Assembly (NCBI RefSeq): GCF_011044495.1 | Contig: NZ_CP049143.1 | Coordinates: 3,596,001-3,660,000 of the forward strand | Length of the DNA stretch: 64,000 nt | DNA from: Roseimicrobium sp. ORNL1 | GTDB lineage: Bacteria > Verrucomicrobiota > Verrucomicrobiia > Verrucomicrobiales > Verrucomicrobiaceae | Direction: 5' to 3' | Shown here: piece by piece, positions 8,401-17,538 of the stretch | Position numbering within the stretch: position 1 is the first letter of the stretch | Layout of the letters: each line of letters begins with the position of its first letter | Notes under the pieces: model-generated | Seen by the model: the letters and a program-made list of their open reading frames with translations, nothing else | Database searches by the model: none | What the model was told of the DNA's origin: nothing | Program-made: the position numbers and the translations under genes

Positions 8401-9690
8401 ATGCGTGCTTTCTCCACACTCGTCCTCCTCGTCGCCACCTGCCTATGCTCCGCAGTTACCATCCGCGCGGAAACTCCGCCCAATGTGGTGCTCATCATCT
8501 CCGATGACCACCACTGGGGCGACTACAGTTTCATGGGGCATCCTGAGGTGAAGACGCCGCACATGGACAAGCTGGCCTCCCAGAGCCTGCTGTTCACGCG
8601 CGGCTATGTGCCCTCCAGCCTCTGCTGCCCCTCGCTGGCCACCATCATTTCCGGCCAGTTTCCGCACCAGAATTACATCACCAGCAATGATCCTCCCGGC
8701 TCATCCGATCAGAAGCTGAAGCAGAACGATCCCGTCTTCATCGAAGGACGGGAGAAGTTCAACAAACACATGGATCAGCTCAACACCCTGCCGCGGGTGC
8801 TGGGCAAGCAGGGGTATCTCAGCTTCCAGACGGGCAAGTGGTGGCAGGGGAATTTCGCCCGTGGGGGCTTCACCCACGGCATGACGAAGGGCAGCCGTCA
8901 TGGAGACGATGGGCTCAAGATTGGTCGCGAGACCATGCAACCCATGTATGACTTCATGAAGATGGCGAAGGATGAGAAGAAGCCCTTCTTCCTCTGGTAC
9001 GCGCCCTTCCTGCCGCACACCCCGCACAACCCGCCGGATCGCCTGCTCGCGAAGTACAAGGACAAGGCACCTTCACCGACCATCGCCAAGTACTGGGCCA
9101 TGGTCGAGTGGCTGGATGAAACCTGCGGCGACCTGATGAAGCACCTCGATGAGCAGGGACTCGCGGAGAACACCATCGTCATCTACGTCGCGGACAACGG
9201 TTGGATTCAGGATCCTGAAAAGCCCAAGTACGCCCCGCGCTCCAAGCAGAGCCAATATGATGGCGGTCTGCGCACACCCATCATGGTGCGCTGGCCGGCA
9301 AAGCTGAAGCCCAGCAAGAGCCAGGCTCTCGCGAGCAGCATCGACATTGCGCCCACCGTGCTGCGCGCTGCGGGCATCGAGGCACCCAAGGAGATGACCG
9401 GACTCAATCTGCTAGACACCGCCGCAGTAGACGCGCGGAAGACCATCTACGGTGAAATCTTCACGCATGACTCGCAGAACATCGATGTACCCGCCGCGAG
9501 CCTCCGCTGGCGCTGGATGATTGATGGAGACTACAAAATTATCGTCCCGGATTCCAAGAACGAGCCCGATGCGAAGGTTGAACTCTACAAGATTACCACA
9601 GACATCAACGAGGAGAGGGATCTCTCGCTGACGCAAACGGAGCGCGTGAAGGAACTGACGGCAAAGCTGGACGCGTGGTGGAAGCCGTAG
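8401..9690 (+). CDS. Secreted sulfatase (alkaline phosphatase superfamily) with variant signature CCPSL
   Basis: 429 residues with an N-terminal signal peptide (residues 1-24, ending ...TIRAETP). NVVLIISDDHHWGDYS holds the first metal-binding Asp pair. The region around residue 80 reads SSLCCPSLATIISGQFPHQ, the formylglycine signature, but Leu replaces the Arg of canonical C-x-P-S-R. The later IYVADNGW (Asp-Asn metal ligands) and the C-terminal ELYKITTDINEERDL are typical. Such enzymes remove sulfate from polysaccharides in the periplasm. The signature change could affect formylglycine maturation or mark a subfamily with Leu at this place. A second sulfatase with the canonical signature lies 2.8 kb downstream. 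Confidence 0.88.
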   Translation: MRAFSTLVLLVATCLCSAVTIRAETPPNVVLIISDDHHWGDYSFMGHPEVKTPHMDKLASQSLLFTRGYVPSSLCCPSLATIISGQFPHQNYITSNDPPGSSDQKLKQNDPVFIEGREKFNKHMDQLNTLPRVLGKQGYLSFQTGKWWQGNFARGGFTHGMTKGSRHGDDGLKIGRETMQPMYDFMKMAKDEKKPFFLWYAPFLPHTPHNPPDRLLAKYKDKAPSPTIAKYWAMVEWLDETCGDLMKHLDEQGLAENTIVIYVADNGWIQDPEKPKYAPRSKQSQYDGGLRTPIMVRWPAKLKPSKSQALASSIDIAPTVLRAAGIEAPKEMTGLNLLDTAAVDARKTIYGEIFTHDSQNIDVPAASLRWRWMIDGDYKIIVPDSKNEPDAKVELYKITTDINEERDLSLTQTERVKELTAKLDAWWKP

Positions 9691-9698
9691 GGAAGTTT

Positions 9699-9750
9699 TC
9701 AGTAAGCAGTGGCCAGTGTTCAGCAATCATAACTGACTACTGGTTACTGA
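9699..9750. repeat. Imperfect 19-bp inverted repeat after the first sulfatase gene
   Basis: TCAGTAAGCAGTGGCCAGT (9699-9717) pairs with ACTGACTACTGGTTACTGA (9732-9750) at 16 of 19 positions around a 14-nt loop. It starts 8 bp after the sulfatase stop and lies between convergent genes. There is no T tract, so it may be a dispersed intergenic repeat or a factor-dependent terminator. Confidence 0.45.
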
Positions 9751-9777
9751 CCTGCTGGATACTCTGGCGAGCAGCTT

Positions 9778-10128
9778 CTAGAACGCCATCTTCCTGCCTT
9801 CCTCATCCACCCGCACCTGCGTCACCGTGGTGCTGAAGACGAGATCTGCCGCGCCGGTTTGCAAAGACTCTGCGTAGACCTCCACGAGATAGCTTACCGA
9901 AGTGGTGCCGGCGCGTGATTTCGTGGCCTCGAAGCGCAGCACCGTGCCGCTATGCACGCTTTTGCGGAAGACCACTTCATCCATCGCCACCGTGACGAGG
10001 CGGCAGCCGGGATGTTCGTGACTGGCGGCGATCCAGGCTATCTCATCCACCCACTGCAGAAGATGCCCGCCAAAGAGGAAACCGTAGTGATTGAGGTGCT
10101 CGGGCAGAACGAGGCGGCGGTTTTCCAT
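9778..10128 (-). CDS. Acyl-CoA thioesterase, hotdog fold (YciA/BACH-like)
   Basis: 116 residues. The [25 protein letters not shown] segment is the hotdog helix with the conserved N-x-x-GxxxGG...Asp arrangement of acyl-CoA hydrolases. [17 protein letters not shown] and [16 protein letters not shown]-like strands complete a single domain. Enzymes of this type hydrolyse acyl-CoA to the free acid and CoA, usually as hexamers. It stands alone, convergent with the sulfatase. Confidence 0.85.
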   Translation of the reverse strand: MENRRLVLPEHLNHYGFLFGGHLLQWVDEIAWIAASHEHPGCRLVTVAMDEVVFRKSVHSGTVLRFEATKSRAGTTSVSYLVEVYAESLQTGAADLVFSTTVTQVRVDEEGRKMAF

Positions 10129-10199
10129 GGGGTATTCTGCGTTGTGGAATGGTCGATGTGCAAGGTGAATTGGGGGGCTGGTCTCTGGTGATAGTGTTT

Positions 10200-10300
10200 A
10201 AGTTCTCAATCACCGAAGCTCCTCTGCGTCTCCGCGTTTCATTCGTCCTGCCGTCCTCACCCTTCGGGCTGCTTCGCAGTCGTCTCGCTCCGCTCGGCAC
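10200..10300. repeat. Copy of a dispersed CTCCTCTGCGTCTC-type intergenic repeat
   Basis: The stretch with CTCCTCTGCGTCTCCGCGTT near 10220, followed by CATTCGTCCTGCCG and CCTTCGGGCTGC, closely resembles the sequence at 52558-52647 (TTCCTCTGCGTCTCTGCGTT, ATTCGTCATTGCC, CCTTCGGGCTGCGG). It fills the gap between the thioesterase and GNAT genes. No coding capacity is evident. Confidence 0.4.
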
Positions 10301-10399
10301 TGTGTTGAATCCAATGCACTCGACCACACCCATGATAGCAGCCGAATTGAAGAACCCAGTTGCTTCATCCACGCTCCCGCTCACTGTCACTTACCGACT

Positions 10400-11002
10400 A
10401 TGCCAGAAGGATTGACCTACCATGAACTCCAGGGACCCGCGCTTGAGCCGTGGCTGGATCAGCTTGGGAGCCTGCGTATCGCCGTGTTTCACGACTATCC
10501 GTACCTCTATGATGGTTCACTGGAATACGAACGCGAGTACCTGCGCACCTATTCCCAGTCTCCAAACAGCCTCGTGGTGCTGGTGACCAATGCTGGCAAT
10601 GAAGTCGTGGGCGCCACCACGTGCATCCCGCTGACCTGTGAAGGACCGGAATTCCAGGCTCCCTTCATCGAGCACGGTTTTGAGGTGCGTGAGGTCTGCT
10701 ACTTCGGTGAATCCATCCTGTTGCAGGAGTTGCGGGGACAAGGGGTGGGGAAGGAATTCTTCCGCCGTCGCGAGGCCCACGCTACGAAGCTCAGGGCACG
10801 ATGGACCGGATTCTGCGCCGTGGACCGCGACCCCGCAGATCCGCGCCGCCCGGCTGGCTACCGCCCCCTGGACACCTTCTGGATCTCCCAAGGCTACACG
10901 AAGCGTCCCGAGATGAAGGCCACCTTCGTATGGAAAGAAACAGACGAAGAATCTGAATCTCCCAAGACCCTTACTTTCTGGCTCAAGGAATGGACACGCT
11001 GA
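10400..11002 (+). CDS. GNAT-family N-acetyltransferase
   Basis: 200 residues. The acetyl-CoA loop reads ESILLQELRGQGVGKEFFRRREAHA, the R/Q-x-x-G-x-G/A pattern of motif A, preceded by a beta strand carrying VCYFGE. The C-terminus has FWISQGYTKRPEM, a typical GNAT beta-bulge region. Substrate cannot be told from sequence. Its stop codon overlaps the start of the nitrilase-family gene by 13 bp, so the two are almost certainly translated from one mRNA and may act on related substrates. Confidence 0.85.
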   Translation: MPEGLTYHELQGPALEPWLDQLGSLRIAVFHDYPYLYDGSLEYEREYLRTYSQSPNSLVVLVTNAGNEVVGATTCIPLTCEGPEFQAPFIEHGFEVREVCYFGESILLQELRGQGVGKEFFRRREAHATKLRARWTGFCAVDRDPADPRRPAGYRPLDTFWISQGYTKRPEMKATFVWKETDEESESPKTLTFWLKEWTR

Positions 11003-11850
11003 ACATCGATCTCTGGACCTGTGACGTGGGCGCTGAAGCAGCATCGCCGCAGGCCTTCGCCAATCTACTGAAGGAACGCGTGCTCGAAAGCTGGAGCAAG
11101 GGCGCTGACGTGGCCGTGCTGCCCGAGTACTCGTGGATGGGACTGGAGCGCTTCGTCAGCGGCGAGGACAAACTGGCAGGTGTGGCGGATCTCTTTTGGA
11201 ATGAAATCTGGCCTGGGCTCAAAGCAGAGCTTTCACGCAAGGATCGAGCCGTGGTGCTGGGCACGGTGCCCTTTCGCACACCCAATGGTACCTGGAGAAA
11301 CCGTGCACCGATTCTGTGTGGCGAAAGGGAACTACACCAGGATAAGCTCTGCCTTACTCCCTGGGAGAAGGTCTTTGAAGGAGGCGAGGCCCTGCACGTA
11401 TGGACGCTGCACGGCGTGAAATTTGCCGTTGTGATCTGTCTCGATATCGAGGTGCCGGAGATCTCGGTGGCCCTGCGGGGCAGGCAGGTCGACTGCGTCC
11501 TGGTGCCCAGCGCCACGGAGAGCATCCTGGGCGTGGAGCGAGTGGGCCGCTGTGCCTCGGGACGTGCCGTGGAGTTGTGTGCTTTTGTTGGTGTATCACA
11601 ACTGGTGGGAAAGGCTGAGTCGGAACTCGTGGATGAAAATGTGGGCAAGCTGGCGTGGCATGCGCCCTCACAGTCCGCCTTCAAGCACAGCCTTAGAGAA
11701 ACGATCAGCCCGGTCTTGCTTGAAGATGGTTTCCACTGCCTGCGGGGAGAACTGCATGCGAAATCCCTGCGCCGTGCTCGCAAGATGTTGGTGGAAACCA
11801 ATCCTGCACACTTGACGCCGGGAACGATTCTCGTGCAGGATGACGCCTGA
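10990..11850 (+). CDS. Carbon-nitrogen hydrolase (nitrilase superfamily)
   Basis: 286 residues with the complete nitrilase catalytic triad in order: Glu in [11 protein letters not shown] (about residue 42), Lys in [12 protein letters not shown] (about residue 119) and Cys in [13 protein letters not shown] (about residue 150). The Cys is preceded by hydrophobic residues as in amidases and N-carbamoyl hydrolases. It overlaps the preceding GNAT gene by 13 bp. Members hydrolyse amides, nitriles or carbamoyl compounds. The pairing with an acetyltransferase suggests handling of an amine or acylated amine, which is an inference. Confidence 0.88.
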   Translation: MDTLNIDLWTCDVGAEAASPQAFANLLKERVLESWSKGADVAVLPEYSWMGLERFVSGEDKLAGVADLFWNEIWPGLKAELSRKDRAVVLGTVPFRTPNGTWRNRAPILCGERELHQDKLCLTPWEKVFEGGEALHVWTLHGVKFAVVICLDIEVPEISVALRGRQVDCVLVPSATESILGVERVGRCASGRAVELCAFVGVSQLVGKAESELVDENVGKLAWHAPSQSAFKHSLRETISPVLLEDGFHCLRGELHAKSLRRARKMLVETNPAHLTPGTILVQDDA

Positions 11851-11918
11851 TTAGGCATTCTGTGTGCTCACATCATTCAAGGTGCTGTGCCTGGCAAATC
11901 TCAACCAAGGACGGACTC

Positions 11919-12389
11919 ATGAAAAACCTGCTGAATGAATTCAAGACGTTTGCCCTCAAGGGCAATGTGATCGACCTCGCGGTCGGTGTCATCATCGGAG
12001 CCGCGTTCGGAAAGATCGTTTCCTCTGTGGTGGAGGATCTCATCATGCCCGTCGTGGGTGCGATCTGGAAGGCTGACTTCAGCAATATGTATGTGGGGCT
12101 GAGCTCCGAGGTGTACAAGGCGGTGGAGACGGCCGAGAAGGCAGGCGCTCCCTTGTCGCTCGGGGATGCAAAGAAATTCGGACCGGTGTTCGCCTACGGC
12201 AGCTTCATCACCGTTCTGATCAACTTTGCCATCATCGCGTTCTGCGTCTTCCTCTTGGTAAAATTCATCAACAGGCTTGCGAAGAAGAAGGCTGAAGAAC
12301 CTGCACCCGCCGCTCCGGCGGAAGATGTGAAACTGCTGACCGAAATTCGCGACCTGCTGAAGGCTCAGCAGGGAGGCGGAGCCAAGTAG
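11919..12389 (+). CDS. mscL: Large-conductance mechanosensitive channel MscL
   Basis: 156 residues. TM1 with [20 protein letters not shown] is the diagnostic pore helix, and [24 protein letters not shown] is TM2. A charged Ala/Pro-rich cytoplasmic bundle follows ([26 protein letters not shown]). The channel opens under membrane tension to release solutes on hypo-osmotic shock. The ATG at 11919 is preceded by AAGGACGG at a suitable distance, which excludes upstream in-frame starts. The gap to the nitrilase gene is 68 bp. Confidence 0.95.
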   Translation: MKNLLNEFKTFALKGNVIDLAVGVIIGAAFGKIVSSVVEDLIMPVVGAIWKADFSNMYVGLSSEVYKAVETAEKAGAPLSLGDAKKFGPVFAYGSFITVLINFAIIAFCVFLLVKFINRLAKKKAEEPAPAAPAEDVKLLTEIRDLLKAQQGGGAK

Positions 12390-12455
12390 CAGGCCGGTCC
12401 GTGGAACATCTCATTTCGGCGATAGTTTGAGGTCATCCCGGCGTTTCCGCCTGTC

Positions 12456-14096
12456 ATGACCTTTGCACGTCTTCCCATCCTCGCTCTGGCGCTTGCCACA
12501 GGCCTGCCGGCGGTATCTCCGCGCCCGGCTTCCGCGGCTGAAGCCAAGCCCAAGCAGCCGAATATTCTCTTCATCTTCTCGGACGACCACGCCTACCAGG
12601 CCATCAGTGCCTACAAGGACCCGCGTCAGCTCATCGAGACGCCCAACCTCGATCGCATCGCAAAGGAGGGCATGCTCTTCAACCGGTGCATGGTGCCCAA
12701 TTCCATTTGCGGCCCCAGCCGCGCCGTGGTGCTCACGGGGAAGTACAATCACATCAACGGCTTCCTCAACAACAGCAACTCCCGCTTCGACAACACCCAG
12801 CCCACTTTTGTGCGTGACCTGCATGGAGCCGGCTACCAGACGGCCGTGGTCGGTAAGTGGCACCTCATGACAGATCCGGTGGGCTTCGATTACTGGCACA
12901 TCCTTCCCGGCCAGGGCGTGTACTACAACCCACCGATGATCGACAACGGCAAGCCCGTGAAGCACGAGGGCTATGTGACCGACATCATCACCGACCTCAC
13001 GCTCGACTGGCTGAAGAATCGCGACAAGACCAAGCCCTTCCTCATGATGTGCCAGCACAAGGCGCCCCATCGCGAGTGGGACCCGCCGATCCGCCATCTC
13101 GGGTGGAACAAGGGCAAGCCTTTCGCCGAACCCGCAACGCTCTTCGACGACTACGAGAATCGCGGCCAGGCCGTGCGTGACCAGGACATGACGATTGAGA
13201 AGACTTTCACCCCAAAGGACGCCAAGCTCGCCACGCCTCCGCAGCTCAATGCCGAGCAGAAAGCCGCTTGGGACGCCTACTACGGCCCTCTCAATGCCGA
13301 GTTCGAGAAGCAGAATCCCCAGGGGAAGGACCTCGTGCGCTGGCGCTACCAGCGCTACATGCATGACTATCTGGCCTGCGTGAAGGCAGTGGACGATGGC
13401 GTGGGCCGTCTCCTGAAGTATCTCGATGACGAGGGTCTCGCGGAGAATACCATCGTGGTCTATGCCGCCGACCAGGGTTTCTACCTCGGTGAGCACGGCT
13501 GGTTCGACAAGCGCTGGATCTTTGAAGAATCCCTCCGCACCCCGCTGATGGTGCGCTGGCCGGGGAAGGTGAAGCCCGGCAGCGAGAACAAGGAAATCGT
13601 TTCCACGGTCGACTTCGCAGAGACCTTCCTGGAAGCCGCAGGACTGCCCATTCCGGCGGACATGCAGGGGAAGAGCCTCGTGCCGCTGCTGGCCGGGAAC
13701 ACGCCGTCTGACTGGAGAAAGAGCTTCTACTACCACTACTATGAGTATCCCGTGCCCCATCACGTGCGCCCGCACTACGGAGTAGTGACGGACCGCTACA
13801 AGCTGGTGCACTACTACGCTCCAGATGTGGACTACTGGGAGCTCTATGACCGTGAGAAGGACCCTAATGAACTGCGCAGCTTCTACGGGAACCCGGACTA
13901 TGAGAAGGTGACCGCTGAATTGAAGACCGAAGTGCAGCGTCTCCGCACCGAGCTCAAGGTGCCTGAGAAGGAAGAGCCCTGGTTCTACGGCGGTCGCAAG
14001 CCCGGCCAGCCCGGACCCGGGGAAGGCAAGGGTGGCGCTGGGGGAGGACAGGGGAAGAAGAAAGCGCAGGCTACTGGAGCTGAGCCCGGCAAATGA
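12456..14096 (+). CDS. Secreted sulfatase with canonical CGPSR signature
   Basis: 546 residues with an N-terminal signal peptide (residues 1-28, ending PASAAEA). [14 protein letters not shown] carries the metal Asp residues, [15 protein letters not shown] is a canonical formylglycine C-x-P-S-R signature, KWHL and [11 protein letters not shown] follow, and [21 protein letters not shown] supplies the late metal and sulfate ligands. The C-terminal ~35 residues are Gly/Lys/Pro-rich and look disordered. The layout matches the choline/N-sulfoglucosamine or polysaccharide S1 sulfatases. It lies 66 bp after mscL and needs an anaerobic or FGE-type maturase, which is not in this window. Confidence 0.92.
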   Translation: MTFARLPILALALATGLPAVSPRPASAAEAKPKQPNILFIFSDDHAYQAISAYKDPRQLIETPNLDRIAKEGMLFNRCMVPNSICGPSRAVVLTGKYNHINGFLNNSNSRFDNTQPTFVRDLHGAGYQTAVVGKWHLMTDPVGFDYWHILPGQGVYYNPPMIDNGKPVKHEGYVTDIITDLTLDWLKNRDKTKPFLMMCQHKAPHREWDPPIRHLGWNKGKPFAEPATLFDDYENRGQAVRDQDMTIEKTFTPKDAKLATPPQLNAEQKAAWDAYYGPLNAEFEKQNPQGKDLVRWRYQRYMHDYLACVKAVDDGVGRLLKYLDDEGLAENTIVVYAADQGFYLGEHGWFDKRWIFEESLRTPLMVRWPGKVKPGSENKEIVSTVDFAETFLEAAGLPIPADMQGKSLVPLLAGNTPSDWRKSFYYHYYEYPVPHHVRPHYGVVTDRYKLVHYYAPDVDYWELYDREKDPNELRSFYGNPDYEKVTAELKTEVQRLRTELKVPEKEEPWFYGGRKPGQPGPGEGKGGAGGGQGKKKAQATGAEPGK

Positions 14097-14242
14097 CCAT
14101 TCATGGTGGATGCCCCAGTGATAGAAATATTGTGCTCGACAGTAATTGTCCCAAGGATCTAACATCCCCATACGTGCAGGAGGTCATCTCCGTAGGTGGC
14201 TGACCTGTAGCGCATTCACCGTTAATACAACCCGACCATCCC

Positions 14243-14431
14243 ATGAAAGCTCTGCTCACCATTCTCACCGTCTCTGCGATGATGACCTCGTTCTCGTTCG
14301 CAGCAGATTCCAAGTACAAAGAAGGCGGCTGCTGCGACAAGGCTGCCAAGAAGGGCGAAAAGTGCCAGCATCCCTGCTGCGTCGATGCCGAGAAGGCTGG
14401 CAAGGTGTGCGAAAAGTGTAACAAGAAGTAG
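14243..14431 (+). CDS. Small exported cysteine-rich protein
   Basis: 62 residues: a clear signal peptide (MKALLTILTVSAMMTSFSFA, cleavage near Ala20-Ala21) and a 42-residue mature part with seven cysteines (C30, C31, C41, C45, C46, C56, C59) and many lysines. CC...C...CC...CxxC spacing suggests metal binding or disulfide bonds. The final CEKC could be redox-active. No family recognised. A strong terminator follows, supporting expression as its own short transcript. Confidence 0.7.
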   Translation: MKALLTILTVSAMMTSFSFAADSKYKEGGCCDKAAKKGEKCQHPCCVDAEKAGKVCEKCNKK

Positions 14432-14462
14432 CCGCCACCTGCTACACCCGGAATCTCTGAAG

Positions 14463-14496
14463 GCCAGTCCATGCGCGAGCAGGACTGGCTTTTTTG
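14463..14496 (+). terminator. Rho-independent terminator after the Cys-rich peptide gene
   Basis: GCCAGTCC (14463-14470) and GGACTGGC (14482-14489) form a perfect 8-bp stem with an 11-nt loop, followed directly by TTTTTT (14490-14495). It lies 32 bp after the stop codon. Confidence 0.88.
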
Positions 14497-14560
14497 TTTA
14501 GGGGATTGCCCTCCGCGCCTGCAACCTACGGTGAGACCTGCTGCGGCGATTCAAGCAGCT

Positions 14561-14968
14561 TTAGACGATGCCGACTTGCCGGTGCAGTTCCTGGAAGTCG
14601 TAGCAGTTCCAACCTTCGTGGATCTGGCCATCGCGCACTACCGCAAAGGTCATTCCCTCGAAATCCACTGGTGCATGGGTCGCCGCCACACCCATACCCT
14701 CGCCGCGATGTGTCCCGGTGACCTTACAGTGGCAGGCGACCAGGTCGCCCTCGCAGACCGTCCTCATGGGAACGATTTTGATGTCGCGAAAACGTGCGAA
14801 GAAGGGTTTGAAGGAGTCAAGTCCCGTAGTCGGACTGCCTTCCGGTACCGGTGGCAGTCCGTGGAAGATGGCGTAAGGGCCATCAGTTCATCAATGGCTG
14901 AAGCGTCTCCCACAAGTCCAAACCCGCTCAAACCATGCCTCGATAATTGCTCGATTGGAATTGCTCAT
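14561..14968 (-). pseudogene. SnoaL-like ester cyclase gene with two compensating frameshifts
   Basis: Read on the minus strand from the ATG at 14968, the product starts MSNSNRAIIEAWFERVWTCG, then a GGG tract shifts the frame. The next segment (DASAIDELM) runs in a second frame until a CCC tract. The rest (PYAIFHGLPPVPEG..., DIKIVPMRTVCEGDLVACH, GTHRGEGMG, DGQIHEGWNCYDF) returns to the original frame and ends at a TAA. The C-terminal part is clearly SnoaL/NTF2-fold. Removing one G near 14906 and adding one C near 14874 restores a ~135-residue protein. Either the gene is decaying or both sites are homopolymer errors in the sequence. Confidence 0.7.
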
Positions 14969-15258
14969 GATGATGAGTGATTGGTGGGTTGCCCGTTTCG
15001 CGAAAATCAGAGCTCCCCAGCTGGGAGAGGAGGTCGGAGCAGGGATGGAGAAATATGCACCGCTGGCAGCACTGTGCAATGGAGTGCCCAGTGGGAGCAC
15101 CGCGTCCCGGAGACGGGGGCCCATAGCGAGCAAGGTTGGTTGTGCCCCGGCCAGTTCACACGGCAGTTCCCAGCTTGAATTTTTCGGCAAATTCCGCTGG
15201 CGCAAAACACGTTGCGAGTTATATAAACCTCCGCCTTGTACGCCAAGCGCAGACAAAG

Positions 15259-15333
15259 GCGCGGTTAGCTCAGTGGTAGAGCACGTGCTTCACACGCACG
15301 GGGTCGCAGGTTCGAACCCTGCACCGCGCACCA
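15259..15333 (+). tRNA. tRNA-Val (anticodon CAC)
   Basis: Acceptor arms GCGCGGT / ACCGCGC (15259-15265 and 15323-15329) pair fully. The D arm TTAGCTCAGTGGTAGAG, the anticodon arm CGTGC-TTCACAC-GCACG with anticodon CAC, and the T arm GGTTCGAACCC are all canonical. The CCA end is encoded (15331-15333). CAC reads the valine codon GUG, abundant in this GC-rich genome. The 290 bp before it (14969-15258) hold no recognisable gene. Confidence 0.97.
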
Positions 15334-15439
15334 TTTCTCCTTTTTAACAGGTGCCTCGCATGGCCCGCCAATCGGAGAGATTCAGGCACCCATTCAGCAG
15401 GTTCTGCGGTCACTTCTGATGGTCGATCTCGACACCGAA

Positions 15440-16303
15440 TCAGTATGTGTTGGCCTCGACAGGCAAACGATAGATTCGGACATCCCGCCGCCGTTCGCTG
15501 TCCCACGCGCGTTGCTCGGAGTTTTGCAGCTCCAAAACAAGATACTCGGATGCCCATGAAAACTCGGCAGTAAAGTAGCTTCCGACTTCCTCCTGAAACA
15601 AAATGGCGTTGTCCTCCGCGCGAAGAATCATGAAGACGTAGGGAACATCGGCCGGTTTAGCAGCAGAGTAGGGGCGAGATCGTGGTCGCGTCCGGTATTG
15701 TTCCGGCGGACGGCAGGCAACGACGAAAATGCAGGAACCTTTTGCCAGAGCGCACCATTGGGGACCTCCCAACTCGAGGCCTTGATCCGAGAGCAATTGC
15801 TCGATGCCCTCATGCGTTTCATTTGAAGTCGGGATGCCTCCATAGAAATACCGGGCGGGGCCGCGTCCCCGCTGGTAATACGACTGCACCTTTTCCCTTC
15901 CGACGACGCGACCGTTTGTCGGATTGAGGATTCGTCCTGCCATGGTTACAATTTGCCCAGTCACAATCTCGCAGGGACCGTCACCCTCGTTTTCGCAAGG
16001 TAGATACTCAAACAGTTTGAGAAGCGGATCAGCCCAGCCACCTAGGCGAGTCCAGAGTTTACGACCCGTATGGTGATCGATAGCATAGATGCCGCTCCCA
16101 TGATCCGTGGTACCAACGATGACGTCTGATTGCAAAGCAAAGAAGCTTCCAGGCTTTCGATGATGCTGCCGCCAAATGACTTCGCCGGTCATGGCGTCGT
16201 ATCGCGTCCACCATCCCCCCAAGCGGGGAACGGTAATGACAGATTGCCCAAGAGCATGACCCACGCGCCCCTCGATCTCTTTCGCCCAAAGCAACGAAAT
16301 CAT
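15440..16303 (-). CDS. Hypothetical protein with PQQ/WD-like beta-propeller repeats
   Basis: 287 residues, no signal peptide. Repeated strands such as SVITVPRLGGWWTRYDAMTGEVIW and IYAIDHHTGRKLWTRLGG resemble single PQQ-type propeller blades, with W at the blade end and a D-x-x-T-G turn. The later half (FMILRAEDNAILFQEEVGSYF, SEYLVLELQN) continues beta-rich sequence. No catalytic motif seen. It starts 126 bp from the end of the bestrophin gene on the same strand, so co-transcription is possible. Function unknown. Confidence 0.6.
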   Translation of the reverse strand: MISLLWAKEIEGRVGHALGQSVITVPRLGGWWTRYDAMTGEVIWRQHHRKPGSFFALQSDVIVGTTDHGSGIYAIDHHTGRKLWTRLGGWADPLLKLFEYLPCENEGDGPCEIVTGQIVTMAGRILNPTNGRVVGREKVQSYYQRGRGPARYFYGGIPTSNETHEGIEQLLSDQGLELGGPQWCALAKGSCIFVVACRPPEQYRTRPRSRPYSAAKPADVPYVFMILRAEDNAILFQEEVGSYFTAEFSWASEYLVLELQNSEQRAWDSERRRDVRIYRLPVEANTY

Positions 16304-16429
16304 TTCCTTGCAATACTACCATCACATACGGCCTTGCGTCAGGTCTATTAATAAACGTCAGTCGATCCCAGGGCCTCTGTCGCCATCCCCGAATGCACTT
16401 TCATGCTGGGTGCCAGTGGAAGTACGACG

Positions 16430-17437
16430 CTACAGCACAATGTTGTTCTTGCTCTCCAAGGTTGGCGGCAGATCGGTTTCCCCCAGCATGGCTCGCAGTT
16501 CAATCTCGGCGGTGCGGCACATTTGGGAGATTGGAACGTCATTCGGGCCTCCGTCAAACGGGCACGCAGTGCTGTCGCCCACTTGTTCCAGGGAGGTGTA
16601 GAGCCAGGACAGCAGGATGCTGAAGGGAATCACCAGCCACACCATGTTTCCGTTCATGACCCCATCGACGCTCTCGTTGAGTTTGTCGAACTCCCGCAAC
16701 AAGCCAAACGGCAGGAGAAAGCAGAACAACTTTACAAAGATGCCATTGATGGTCGCGAACTGCCGTGGGTAGGGGAAGTCCTTGATGCGTTCGCTCTTCC
16801 CTTGCAGCAGAAAGAAATCCCGGAGCGTCTTCTGCATGTCGATGAAGTGAGCCACCACGAATGCCTCCTTGTCCAAGAGCTCTCTGATCGCTTTGCTTTG
16901 CGTACTCATGAGGTGAGTCGCCTTGTTCTGAGAAGAGAGAATCTCCTTCGACTCTTGCGGCGAAACATATTTCGCCAGCTCACTCTCCAGTGAAGTCTCT
17001 CGTTCAGGGACAGAGTACAACCTCGAATACCGGATGTTGTTTGCCTTGTGTGAAGATTCCCAGGACCGGGACTCTCTCATCTGATACCGCAGCGCCACCA
17101 GCCAGGCGAGATGGCGATACACGAGTTCCTTCGACTTCTCGGGATTCTTGAGATAGTCCCGGCTCATGGCTCCCCAGGCCCTGCTGCCGCTCAAGATGTC
17201 CCCCCATATCTGGCGCGCCTCCCAAATGCGGGCGTAGGTCTGCGAGTTCTTGAAGCCGACAATGAACGCCGTGGCGGTGCCAAGCAGCGCCACCACCGTC
17301 CAAGGAATGCCCAGCCATTTTAGTCCCACCATCTCATAGCAAACCACGGGCACGACACCGAGGACGATGAGCAGGTAGATATCCCGCTTGGTCCAGGCGA
17401 TGAACTCTGATAGCTTGTAGGATCTGCCAGTGTGCAT
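16430..17437 (-). CDS. Bestrophin-family (UPF0187) membrane channel protein
   Basis: 335 residues. The start GRSYKLSEFIAWTKRDIYLLIVLGVVP and TATAFIVGFKNSQTYARIWEARQIWGDIL match the bestrophin TM1/TM2 region, including the FxNxxxYxRxxEARxxWG pattern. A second membrane pair (IFVKLFCFLLPFGLL and MVWLVIPFSILLSWLYTSLEQVG) and the PFDGGPNDVPISQMCRTAEIELR block, the conserved bestrophin C-terminus, follow. Family members are pentameric anion or cation channels. A hypothetical propeller protein lies immediately downstream. Confidence 0.88.
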   Translation of the reverse strand: MHTGRSYKLSEFIAWTKRDIYLLIVLGVVPVVCYEMVGLKWLGIPWTVVALLGTATAFIVGFKNSQTYARIWEARQIWGDILSGSRAWGAMSRDYLKNPEKSKELVYRHLAWLVALRYQMRESRSWESSHKANNIRYSRLYSVPERETSLESELAKYVSPQESKEILSSQNKATHLMSTQSKAIRELLDKEAFVVAHFIDMQKTLRDFFLLQGKSERIKDFPYPRQFATINGIFVKLFCFLLPFGLLREFDKLNESVDGVMNGNMVWLVIPFSILLSWLYTSLEQVGDSTACPFDGGPNDVPISQMCRTAEIELRAMLGETDLPPTLESKNNIVL

Positions 17438-17538
17438 GAGTGTTTAGGATAGGAGTCGCCTCTTGGGTAAAGGCCAGCAGACATGCCAAGGTCAAGGCGC
17501 CAGCGTATTGTCAGCTCTTGGAATTGCAGATAAACCTC

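Noticed and set aside
12411-14171. A 586-codon open frame on the minus strand opposite the second sulfatase
   Set aside because: It mirrors sulfatase codon patterns, has no protein family features, and the plus-strand gene is complete with a canonical signature.
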